Shown here: positions 32,459-44,401 of the stretch, in pieces | How positions within the stretch are numbered: the first letter of the stretch is position 1 | How the letters are laid out: every line of letters starts with the position of its first letter | Origin: Oreohelix idahoensis | Taxonomy: Eukaryota > Mollusca > Gastropoda > Stylommatophora > Oreohelicidae | Direction of reading: 5' to 3' | NCBI GenBank assembly: GCA_024509875.1 | Contig: JAMPIV010005822.1 | Span: 1 to 64,000 of the forward strand | DNA length: 64,000 bases | Notes under the pieces: generated by a model | What the model was told of the DNA's origin: nothing | Databases searched by the model: none | What the model saw: the letters and a program-made list of their open reading frames with translations, nothing else | Made by a program: the position numbers and the translations under genes

Positions 32459-32938
32459 CTGTAAAAGAATTACTTGGAAAGACCGGTGCCTTCCCCAAAC
32501 ATCTTTTGGCAGTCGCTATAGCAACCGACGATGACGGAGATGACGAAAGTTGTATGGAATATCCCCTGCAACAAACAGAGTAATATAAGGGCGTTAAATT
32601 CGGCAACAACACTCGGGCGCTCAACAAACAGAGACGAAGGCTCTATTGAAACAGTATTCAGCAGTCTTAACCGACATACCGGGTCGTACACATCTCGTTG
32701 AATTCGATATGAAGCCGACAAATGAGACGCCAGTAAGAACCAACGTTTATCCGATACCGTATCCGAAAGCAGACACCTTACGTGGAGAAATAGACAAACT
32801 ACTACAAGTTGGGATTATTAGTGAGTCCACATCTCCTTTTAGCTCGAGCGTTGTACGGTTAAAGAAACCGAATAAGGAAGTTCGGCGGTGTACGTATTTA
32901 CTACCGATTACTCAACACAGTTACATAATTTCAGCCTG
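32459..32938 (+). pseudogene. Gypsy RT start fragment in inverted orientation
   Basis: Plus-strand reading from 32646: QYSAVLTDIPGRTHLVEFDM, then VYPIPYPKADTLRGEIDKLL, VGIISESTSPFSSSVVRLKK and a damaged RR-C-x-Y...LN region. This is the N-terminal part of a Ty3/gypsy RT. Its first 274 bp (32459-32732) are the reverse complement of 29856-30130 with about one substitution and one indel. It then continues into RT sequence that the minus copy lacks. It lies between RTE-C and the gypsy H2C2 remnant. Confidence 0.85.
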
Positions 32939-33562
32939 AATCACTCCCAAGTGCTGCAGAACTTTTCTTACGTTTTGTCCCATATGTCCGCTAAAGGGAA
33001 GAGAGTGCCCCATTTCTAGGATTTGTTCTCTTTACTGCGTCGGTCCTAGGAGCTGATTATGTCCTTGTTCAGGGTCGCCCGTTTTTCGATACAGCACTCC
33101 TTTCTTAGAAAAGATATCTCTGTTGTGTCTGGTGTCCTTGGCATTGGGCAGTTTCTTAAAGCAGCGCTCCAAGGTAGGGTTCTTTTGCTGGACTTTTTTC
33201 AGTTCCTTAGGTAACATGTTAGGTGCTGGCTCCAGTTCCTTTTGGTTTTGCCCTCTTGTGGTTACTGATGCCACAACCGATGCTTTCTGTCTCCCTAGAA
33301 ACACATATCTACAGCCCAGTATGACGTTGTAGAAATGGTCCTCCATTACCACCGCCTTAATAACATCACGGACGTAATCTGAGTCTATCTCTACAAGCGC
33401 GACAAGAAGTGTTATGTGTGCATCTCCTATAAAAACTCCACATATGTCGACGGTTTCTCTCGTATCTTGGCCTGGTTTAACCAAATGCCTCACGACTATA
33501 CTATCAAAGCTTAATCCGCTGTTAAAAAGACACTCCGTGGAAGTTCCGTTCAACAGAACCAT
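32939..33562 (-). pseudogene. Gypsy aspartic protease and start of integrase zinc module
   Basis: Minus-strand frame from 33562: VLLNGTSTECLFNSGLSFDSIVV, where retroviral-type proteases have D(T/S)G. Asp is Asn here, so the catalytic residue is lost. HLVKPGQ and a later YNVILGCRYV (the I-L-G flap-end motif) follow. After a linker with NPTLERCFKKL come ILYR-like GVLYRKTGDPEQG and, past stops, GHMGQN (His part of H2C2). Protease followed directly by the integrase zinc module again shows that integrase precedes RT. Confidence 0.75.
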
Positions 33563-33634
33563 TTCTTACGTAGAAGGCCTCTTATCCTCAGGTTGAGAAT
33601 CACTGACCTTGCTATTTTGCGAGGAGGCCGTTTG

Positions 33635-34743
33635 CTAACACGCAATCCGCTTGGGACTGCCTTGCTGGTCCCGATCAGATTTACTTGGCGAAGGGGTTTT
33701 CCCTTTTTCATATCCTTTCTGGCTTTGCCATGGGGGTCGCTTGGGGTCATAACGGGTTTCGGTAGGGTATCTGGTTTTATAGAATTTCGATTTAATTTGG
33801 GAAGGGTTTTGGGTTACAGTTTCTCTTGGTTTTTGGTTGGAAAGTTGCTGGGGAGAATGCTCTAGATTATTGTTCAGAGACGGCACATCTGTAGGTTTCA
33901 GTTTAGAGCTTGGAAGCTCAGAGAGTGCGTCTGCATATCGCTCTGCCTTACTCAAAATGTCTTCAAGTTTTACCGCTCCCTGTTCAGCAAGAAATCTGCG
34001 GGTTTCATTTGACAAAGTGCTTTTGATCTGTTCATTTAGAATAAGTTCTTCTAAACCTTCAAAAGTGCAAGGGAGTTTGGAAAGGTCCAGACACTTAGTC
34101 AGATAGCCCTTTAGATGGGAAGAGAACTGAGCTTACGTCTTGGTTCCCTCCCTTCTGCTGTTTCGGAAAAGTTGTAAAAACTAGCGAGATTTCATCTCGA
34201 AGCGTTCAAGTAAACCTTTCTTACGAATGTCGTAATTGTCTTGATTACTGCTTCCCAATTCGACATACACATCGTACGCATTGCCTCTGAGGGCCTGGGA
34301 TAGTTTCAAGCACCATCGCAAACTGTCCAATCCGTACAAGGTTGCCATTCCCTCAATTTTTTCTAGATAGCTATCAATTTTCTCGTTGGGACTTCGGAAG
34401 GTTTCTAGGGCAAAGGGCATTGCAGCTAATTGCAAGACTGGCTATTTGAGTAGTCCGCTGAGGGTGATTGATGTGAGGAAGACTCTCCATTGCTGGAGCA
34501 AGACGCAGCACAACGACTTAAGACCTCTAAAGTCTTAAGCGTCAATTCATGCTGAGGTCGTCTGTCGTTCTCTCTTTCCTCATGCTGTCTCTCTTTCTCT
34601 CGTTCCTTCTCCCTGCGAGCTTCCATTTCCGCCTCAATTTTCCGACTTTCCCATAGCAGCTCTTCTTTCTCTTTCTCCTTAGCTTCTGCTACCCTCTTCT
34701 CTGTCTCATATTTGGCTAGTGCGTCGTTCCCAAAAACTAGCAT
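33635..34743 (-). pseudogene. Gypsy Gag remnant
   Basis: Minus-strand. Residues from ATG 34743 form a highly charged coiled-coil-like N-terminus (EAKEKEKEELLWESRKIEAE). Near 34430 a frameshift leads to the capsid-like core (ETFRSPNEKIDSYLEKIEG, KLSQALRGNAYDVYVEL, KKGLLERFEM), then past stops to FEGLEELILNEQI and RFLAEQGAVKLEDILSKAERY. The order matches Gag of gypsy elements with the IDSYL...W-x-x-x-LS-x-x-L-x-G-x-A core. No CCHC knuckle was found before the protease. Confidence 0.75.
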
Positions 34744-37454
<2,711 letters not shown>

Positions 37455-37479
37455 TATATATATATATATATATATATAT
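37455..37479. repeat. (TA)n tract at right edge of the Tigger element
   Basis: About 12 TA units, marking the right flank of the element. Confidence 0.95.
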
Positions 37480-37790
37480 CACACCAAGACGCATGAAATG
37501 TGAGGAATGCAGTAAGCGACCCATAGCTTGAATGCCTGCGTTAGGGTCAGTGAACGAGAGCTGACCAAGACCCTACTCCACCTCCCCGTGGTGGTCCTGG
37601 AAACAGGCTGCATCACTGCAGTCTGGCTGAGGAGTAGGAATCGAAGAGAGAATTCAAACCCGGTCTCAAAAAATGCCGTGCGGAAGTCGGATGTGTCGGC
37701 CGAAAGGCGCAAATACAGCAGCTTTGCTGTAAACGGACACCACGCAACCAACGTCCTTTTCAGGACGAAGGAGGAAGAAGAAGAAGAATA
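37480..37790 (+). mobile_element. Second copy of the 309-bp short element with (GAA)n tail
   Basis: Plus-strand copy of the element at 31960-32268. It shares GCAGTAAGCGACCCATAGCT, CCCGTGGTGGTCCTGGAAAC, CCGAAAGGCGCAAATACAGC and ends GGAGGAAGAAGAAGAAGAA. It is clearly diverged from the other copy. Open frames over it are inside the element. Confidence 0.85.
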
Positions 37791-38111
37791 TGACCAAAAC
37801 AAATCACCATCAAAATCTAGTTGTAAGTAAATTATAAGATGCTGTGGAAAGAAAACAACAAAACAACTTATGTCTCTATTTTCCTATACACCAACAGGCC
37901 GTACAACACACTCTAGCTAGAGTTAGACTAAGATTCTATAACAGACGTTAGTCTTCATTCTAGACTCAGAGACTCAATCTCGGACCTAGCCACCAAGCTG
38001 TCGTACGAAAGGTTAATTGTTTTATTTGCCCCGTCTAAGTAGAGTAGACGTCAAAAGATACGCGAGAAAAGGTATAGAAAATAGATTTCACAGGTGGTAG
38101 ATTGACTGTTA
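37791..38111. other. Stretch without recognisable genes, possibly gypsy LTR/leader
   Basis: Lies between the short element and the LTR-like piece at 38112. On the minus strand it contains AAATAAAACAATTAACC near 38015-38030, a possible poly(A) signal if this is the R/U5 part of the 5' LTR. Confidence 0.35.
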
Positions 38112-38303
38112 TGACTGACAGGTCACGAAGTTTGTAAACAATGTGTTAACTCGTGTTAAAAGAAAAGAGGCGTGACGAAAGAGTAGCTGTGTAAGTGAAG
38201 ACACACAATATAATGTATGTTTTTAGCTAGCAAATTACAGAGCAGCGATGATGTTACAATAGGCTGTCAGATTACTGTACATTTTTTCCCCTTACACGAC
38301 ACA
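38112..38303 (-). mobile_element. Possible 5' LTR piece of the 29-34.7 kb gypsy element
   Basis: Matches 28928-29126 over its whole length in the same orientation, with clear divergence. It starts TGTG on the minus strand at 38303. It sits upstream of Gag once the Tigger and short-element insertions are discounted, which is the right place for a 5' LTR. Confidence 0.5.
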
Positions 38304-38311
38304 ACTACCTT

Positions 38312-38615
38312 GATCACATACATCATCTGACATTCCCTCATAATACCGACATCCTGAGAAATTGAGAGTATATCAGCGGACACATTTATTTGAGCATCTA
38401 GCTCACAGAGACACATCTCTCCACCTTGGAAACACAATCCTAAAGACCCCGCAGCAGACGATACTCACTTCTGCATCTTTGTACGCGTCTGCCTGTATAA
38501 ATTATATTACGTCATTGTTTTCTGCGGTGTCTTTTCGTTCACAATCCCTGTCGTTTGAGCACGACAGCGATTCACATAAGCGAACAGGTCGTGGTGCGCA
38601 AAAGAAGATGTAACA
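38312..38615 (-). mobile_element. Second copy of the 13155-13461 LTR-like half
   Basis: Same orientation as 13155-13461 and closely similar (shared: CATAATACCGACATCCTGAG, CCCCGCAGCAGACGATACTC, TATTACGTCATTG, GTGGTGCGCAAAAGAA). On the minus strand it starts TGTTACATCTTC, as the first copy does. The other half of the LTR-like unit is not present: at 38312 it abuts the gypsy LTR piece. ATAGG follows at 38616-38620. Confidence 0.6.
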
Positions 38616-38910
38616 ATAGGGCATACCTTTACAGAGTTTACTGTTATTAAGATAGATCTCAAAAGCTCATAGGTTTCCGACCACTGCATTAGGGTTGTTT
38701 TGCAAGCACTGGTAAGAAATAAAGATATACAAATCTTGGGTTCGAGTCCCTGCTAAGTCTGTGACTGCTGCTCTTTTTGTATTATGTAGTTTTCTACTTC
38801 TTAACTTCTCTTGAGTGCCTGTAACACAGCCCTTTATGAGTATTATTTACTGACCTAGTCGGCAGCGGTGGTCCGTTATGTCTCGCTATAATAGTCCAGA
38901 TTAGATAATT

Positions 38911-39260
38911 AACATGTTCACGTCTAGTATTGACATACATACACCGTTCTCTAATAGACGACATGTCTGAGGACCTATGAGATAGTTAACACGAGTACAC
39001 ATCTAGTATTGACATAAACACATCTTTCTCTAATAGATAAAATAAATGAGGACCTAAGAGATAGTTAACAAGTACACGTTTAGTATTGACATAAATACAC
39101 CTTTCTCTAATTGACAAGATGTCTGAGGACCTATGAGATAGTTAACACGAGTTCACATCTAGTATTTACATAAAAACAACTTTCTCTAATAGACAAGATG
39201 TCTGAGGACCTATGAGATAGTTAACACGAGTACATATCTAGTATTGGCATAGATACACTG
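38911..39260 (+). repeat. 79-bp tandem repeat, about 4.4 copies
   Basis: TAGTATTGAC (or a variant) recurs at 38925, 39004, 39081, 39160 and 39239, a period of 77-79 bp. Each unit also carries TTTCTCTAATAGAC and TCTGAGGACCTATGAGATAG. Units differ at several positions. No coding content. Confidence 0.92.
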
Positions 39261-39957
39261 TGATAGGAAAGGGAGAAAACTGGGATTAGAATAATAAGGG
39301 ATAATTATTGAGTAGCGGGACTTAGTTCATCCGTCATCAGAGACACGGGAAGTCCGTGCGCTGACAGAAGAGTTTGAGTGCACTCTTCACTCGTCGTTTT
39401 GCTCATGTAGACAGCTGAGAGCAAGTTAGCGTAGACTATCCGTAATGACCATCTATAAAGTAATGGCTAGGTCAGGTACCATTGTATTTATGGTGCCGCT
39501 GCAAGAAGACAGACGAAATAAGTTTTCACGACAAATAGTTTTCATGTCGAGCTGTGTCAAGTATATCTCCAGCAGTTCATTCAAGAAACCTTGGTAGGTA
39601 AACTCTCGAATAGTTAATCAAGTGCAGATAGTCAAGAACAAGTGTTTAGAAGCAGTGGTCCAGTGTCAGACACATAGGGCAGACTTTATAAAGATCAGTT
39701 CTAGTGGCGAAGAATAAGTTTTCAGCATTGGTGGTGACCCAGCTAATATTTCGACACCAAATTGAATATATTGAGAACAGCCCATTAACAAGTATAGAAT
39801 AGTAGTCAGTATTATAGTAGTCAACAGCTGTCAAACGTTAATCAAGTACAAAGACAGGTCACTATCATCATTGGTTTAATCAAGAACGTACACACACATT
39901 AGGGTCAGTACATAACAAACAACTTCACAAGCATAGAAATTGGGTTGACACTATCAC
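39261..39957. other. Spacer between two blocks of the 79-bp repeat
   Basis: No genes recognised. It includes phrases such as ACAGCTGTCAAACGTTAATC. It separates repeat blocks of the same family and may be an insertion into the array, but no boundaries or target duplication were found. Confidence 0.4.
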
Positions 39958-40136
39958 AACACCTTTCTCTAATAGACAAAATGTCTGAGGACCTATGAGA
40001 TAGTAAACAAGTACACGTGTAGTATTGGCATAAATACACCTTTCTCTAATAGACAAGATGTCTGAGGACCTATGAGACAGTTAACACGAGTACACGTCTA
40101 GTATTGACATAAATACACCTTTCTCTAACAGACTAC
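39958..40136 (+). repeat. 79-bp tandem repeat, second block (about 2.3 copies)
   Basis: The same unit as at 38911-39260 (TTTCTCTAATAGACAA, TGTCTGAGGACCTATGAGA, TAGTATTG(A/G)CATAAATACA). Confidence 0.9.
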
Positions 40137-40339
40137 ACCATACCAGAAATGACACCTGGAGTCACTTACTGAAAAGCACAATAACGTGAACAATAACACC
40201 AACCAAAGAGAAAAGTCATAATCTGGAGGAATAATACAGAACAATGCATACATGTGGCTGGTAACTACATCATGTTTATTTAATTGGTACAGAAACCACC
40301 ACTAGAAGATCACATGACAGCTTTAATGAAGGCTGTATG

Positions 40340-40404
40340 TAAGATGACCAGTTGTAGCTGTTGATCTATGCTCCCTAGGGCGCTTTAGGACAATGAATGA
40401 ATAC
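40340..40404 (+). mobile_element. RTE-C-like 3' end fragment
   Basis: GTTGATCTATGCTCCC...TAGGACAATGAATGAATAC parallels the 3' end of RTE-C (GTTGAAGGCCTATGCTCC...ATGAATGAATGAAC). Short and diverged. It directly abuts the 38-bp array. Confidence 0.4.
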
Positions 40405-40678
40405 ATAACTATTACATCATCAGGAAATATATCAAAAATTGTATAACTCTTACAAAATCAGAAAATATATAACACATTACATAATTCTTACATAATCAGG
40501 AAATATATCACACATTACATAACTCTTACATAATCAGGAAATATATCACACATTACATAACTCTTACATAATTAGGAAATATATCACACAATACAAAACG
40601 CTTACAAAATCAGGAAATATATCACACATTACATAACTCATACGTAATCAGGAAATATATCACATTACATAACTGTTA
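40399..40678 (+). repeat. 38-bp tandem repeat, left block
   Basis: Unit of the form ACATAACTCTTACATAATCAGGAAATATATCACACATT (38 bp, first 20: ACATAACTCTTACATAATCA), about seven copies with scattered substitutions. It is the left part of an array split by the RTE-B insertion at 40679-42037. Confidence 0.93.
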
Positions 40679-42037
40679 TCCCAAGAAAAGAGATCTTGCA
40701 GACTGCAATAATTGGAGAGGAATCACTCTTCTCTCAGTTCCCAGCAAAATACTAGGCAGGATAATTATACAGAGAATTTCAAAAGCAGTAGACCACAAAC
40801 TGAGGAAAGAACAATCAGGATTTAGAAAGAACAGAAGATGTGTAGATCATATATTCACTTTCAGGAACATTATAGAGCAGTGCTCAGAATGGCAAAGACA
40901 GCTGTACATTAATTTCGTTGATTTTGAAAAGGCTTTTGACAGCATACATAGGGACAGTTTATGGAAAATACTGAGGGATTATGGAATTCCAAGCTGCATA
41001 GTGTCAATCATAAAAAGCCTCTATGCCAACTTTACGTGAAGTGTTGGGCAGAGCAACCTAACCTTTGAGGTGAAGACAGGAGTACGACAGGGATGCCCCT
41101 TATCAACCACTCTATTTTTAACAGTCATAGATTGGGTGATGCGCCAGACAACAGAGGGCAGTCCAAGAGGAATAAGATGGACTACATTTTTTACATTGGA
41201 AGATCTGGAATATGCAGATGACATTGCACTACTAGCACATTCACATCAACACATCCAGGAAAAAACGGATAGACTTAATAAGTTTAGCCAGCATGTGGGC
41301 TTGAACATCTATTTAAAGAAGTCGGAGGTCATGACGCTCAATGTGAGCAACCCTGAGCCCATATCAGTAAGGAATCAGCAACTGGTACAGACAGACACCT
41401 TCACATATCTAGGATGCATAGTAACACCAGACGGCGGGGCAGGCAAAGACATCAACATCAGAATGAATAAGGCAAGAACAGCCTGTTTTAGCCTAAACAA
41501 CATCTGGAAGTCCTCTCAATACAGCACAAGCACAAAATTAAGATTATATCAGAGCTGTGTGCTTTCTGTGCTTCTCTATGGTGCGGAATGCTGGAGAGTT
41601 ACAGAGAAGGAAATGTCGAAATTGTCCTCTTTTCACACAACATGCCTAAGAAAAATTCACCGAATCTTTTGGCCGAATACCATCACCAACCAAGATCTGC
41701 TTACTCGGAGCAAGCAAGAGGACATGAACACCATCATAGCTGGCAGACGTTGGAGCTGGGTTGGCCATGTCCTCAGAAGAGACCCCGATGCCATCACAAG
41801 AACAGCTATGGTTTGGACCCCTGAAGGAAAACGAAAGAGAGGCCGACCAAAAACAACCTGGCGGAGGACTGTGGAGGCTGAGATGCAAAGAATGAACCAG
41901 AGTTGGGGCACTGTACGAAGGATGGCCGCCGACCGAGCAAAGTGGAATCAATTTGTTGTTGCCCTGCAAGACGCTACTAGGCGTGATGGCCACTGACTGC
42001 TTCGATGGTCGGCGGTTAAGGATCAAAGAAGAAGAAG
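40679..42037 (+). pseudogene. RTE-type LINE, copy 2 (RTE-B), nearly intact RT C-terminal half
   Basis: 5'-truncated insertion flanked by the perfect 12-bp duplication ACATAACTGTTA (40667-40678 and 42038-42049). Reads NWRGITLLSVPSKILG, FVDFEKAFDSIHRDSLWKIL, then TGA at 41037-41039 (TGT in copy 1), GVRQGCPLSTTLF, YADD at about 41213, YLGCIVTPDGG, the C-terminal WSWVGHVLRRDP and KRGRPKTTWRRT, and a stop at 41994-41996. The single TGA is the only lesion seen in 1.3 kb. The 3' end is a GAAGAAGAAG tail, as in copy 1. It is the youngest-looking LINE in the window, but lacks the endonuclease and cannot move itself. Confidence 0.95.
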
Positions 42038-42310
42038 ACATAACTGTTACATAATCACGACATATATCACACATTACATAACTCTTACATAATCAGGAAA
42101 TATATCACACATTACATAACTCTTACAAAATCAGAAAATATATCACACATTACATAACTATTACATAATTAGGACATAATCACACATTACATAATCCTTA
42201 CATACTCAGGAAATATATCACACATTACATAACTCTTACACAATCTGGAAACATATCACACATTACATAACTCTTACATAATCAGAAAATATTTCACACA
42301 TTACAAATAG
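42038..42310 (+). repeat. 38-bp tandem repeat, right block
   Basis: Continuation of the array at 40399-40678, about seven units, beginning in the target-site duplication of the LINE. Confidence 0.93.
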
Positions 42311-43923
42311 CCTTCTGATATAACCGACAGATCCAAGCACATGGTTAATATTTGAAATAGATGCCCTGCTTTGAAACGTCATAAACACCGAACCAAATAA
42401 GAAGTAAACATAATGACGTCTTTTTGTATACGATTTTGATACCGATCACCTTCCCACGAGTAGCAAGAATGCTAGCTACTTGGACACAGTCACATCCCAG
42501 TATTCAGTTTTTCTGTTTTTATTTATTTATTTATATAGTTTAAGCAAGTTCAAACTCTTCGTTAAGAGATAACCCTGGACCGTAAAATATTACAGGACAT
42601 TTTCTGATTAATGAAGAACACTAGTTAGTGCTGATGAAACATTGTGTTGTGCACATTTACAACGGAATTATTAGACGTAATATAACACTATCAATGAGAG
42701 TAGCAGAACAGATAAGTGTTCAATACTTTAAAATGTGCATCAAGTTGGACATCTTTAAAAGTTTTTGATATTGTGCAATGAGAAGAAACAAAAATGTTTA
42801 AAACGAAAATATAACAAACGCAGTACCTAAAACAAAATGTTATTACTAATACAACTGTTTATAATAAATGAATACAAGTTACAAAGTATGAACGTCTTTT
42901 ATTTAGTTTGATATTCTTTTCAAAATCTAATTGTTTCCCTTGGAAAGTACACAAGCTACCTCCCCTAACTAGTCAATAATGACGGACAGAGAAATATTTA
43001 AAATATTAATGTCGTACGTGACAAGTGTCTGTGGGTGTTTTTCATTGTTTCTTCCCTCGCTCCAGTGTTTCTAGCATTTATTACTTCATCTTCACGATGT
43101 TGTAGTTCTACAGTCCAGGTGTGTTTGTAATTTTCTTTGTCGCTCTAGTGACGGATTCAGCTACTGCTTACAGTATCAATTGGTTAAGTATTTATTTCCG
43201 ATGTCAGTCCAATCTGACCAGATGTGTGATCTTTCGCTTATATTAAGAGTATTTTTTTGGGGCTAATTGCTATTACATTTAGACCGCTAGACTGTTATCT
43301 CAGTCGTTTTTTTTTTATTTTTATTTATTTGCTAGCATTGTTGTAAGCCCTGAGAAGGGCTAATCGTGTAACGGACAGTGAGCTGGTTGTCTGAAGTCGT
43401 CACGTCGTGCGTTTTTGCTAGCATTGTTGTGTATTCAATTTGTGTATTTATTTATTTTTGCAAGTGTGTTACTTTTATTTCAACAGCTATTATTACTGTT
43501 TCGACGGTAGAAATGAAAAGGACACGTCCTTAAAAGGTCAACTAGCAGAAATGTAGATGCATGCGTGCTTTTGGTTGGTTCAGTTTGTGTGTTTACCTCT
43601 CGCGTCTGCCGATAGTGTCACCTTCCTTAGCTGATTTATGACTTTGTTGATGATGATTGGTCGTATGACCTCTAAAACTGTAATGAGTTATTCGTTCATT
43701 GGATTCTTCCATTGTCCTGTTTTATTTGATGTGTCAGTGATGATCTGTCTCTCTTGCTTTACGCTTTTGTTTTGTTGTTAGAGGACTGAGTGCTTTCTTT
43801 TCCTACCTATTTATTTATAAAACTGTCAGGTCTATAGTCAGTTGTCGGAGTTGAGTTTTGATGTGTAGTTCCTGTTTACTTCAATGTGTCTTTGTTTTCA
43901 ATCTATTTCTTGCCTTAATTTTT
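42311..43923. other. Stretch without recognisable genes
   Basis: AT-rich, with T-runs near 43305-43320 and ATTTATTT clusters. No reading frame, RNA or repeat was recognised. Confidence 0.5.
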
Positions 43924-44234
43924 CTAATCTTTTGACCGAACACCATCACCAACCAAGAACTGATTTCTCGCAGCAACCAAGAGGACATGCACACCATTAT
44001 AGCTAGTAGACGCTGGAGTTGAGTTGGCCACGTCCTCAGAAGAGACCCTGATGCCATCCCAAGAACAGCTATGCTATAAACCTATGAAGGAAAGCGAAAG
44101 AGGCCAACTAAAAACAACTTAGCGGAGAACTGTGGAGGACAAGATGCAAAGAATAAACCAGAGCTGAGGTACTCCACGAAGGATGGCCACTGACAGAGCA
44201 AAGTAGAAGCAGTTTGTTGCTGCCCTTCAAGTCC
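43924..44234 (+). pseudogene. RTE-B 3' fragment, copy 3 (old)
   Basis: Matches the last 310 bp or so of RTE-B coding sequence (compare 41655-41975: AATCTTTTGRCCGAA, ACCATCACCAACCAAGA, GAGGACATG, CCTCAGAAGAGACCC), but with many substitutions, indels and several stops. More decayed than copies 1 and 2. It lies about 170 bp left of the 61-bp satellite. Confidence 0.88.
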
Positions 44235-44401
44235 TCATTTTTCTAGGTGGTCACAGTAAGATGGCAAAGTACCTTTTTCCAGCTAACAGAGGCTATGGGG
44301 GGAAGGGGAGAGGGGGAAGGGGGCTGCTCACAGAGGCAAATAAATGAGTAAGAAGTTGGCCATGAGCAAAAACAAAAAAAAAGGGTTGAGAACTCCTGGC
44401 G
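44235..44401. other. Left flank of the satellite with purine-rich tract
   Basis: Contains a G/A-rich run at about 44296-44323 (GGGGGGAAGGGGAGAGGGGG) and an A-run near 44374-44382, directly before the first 61-bp unit. Confidence 0.7.

Noticed and set aside
38690..38760. Possible tRNA (GGTTCGAGTCC B-box-like at about 38740)
   Set aside because: No A-box at the right distance, no cloverleaf stems found; at most a decayed SINE head.
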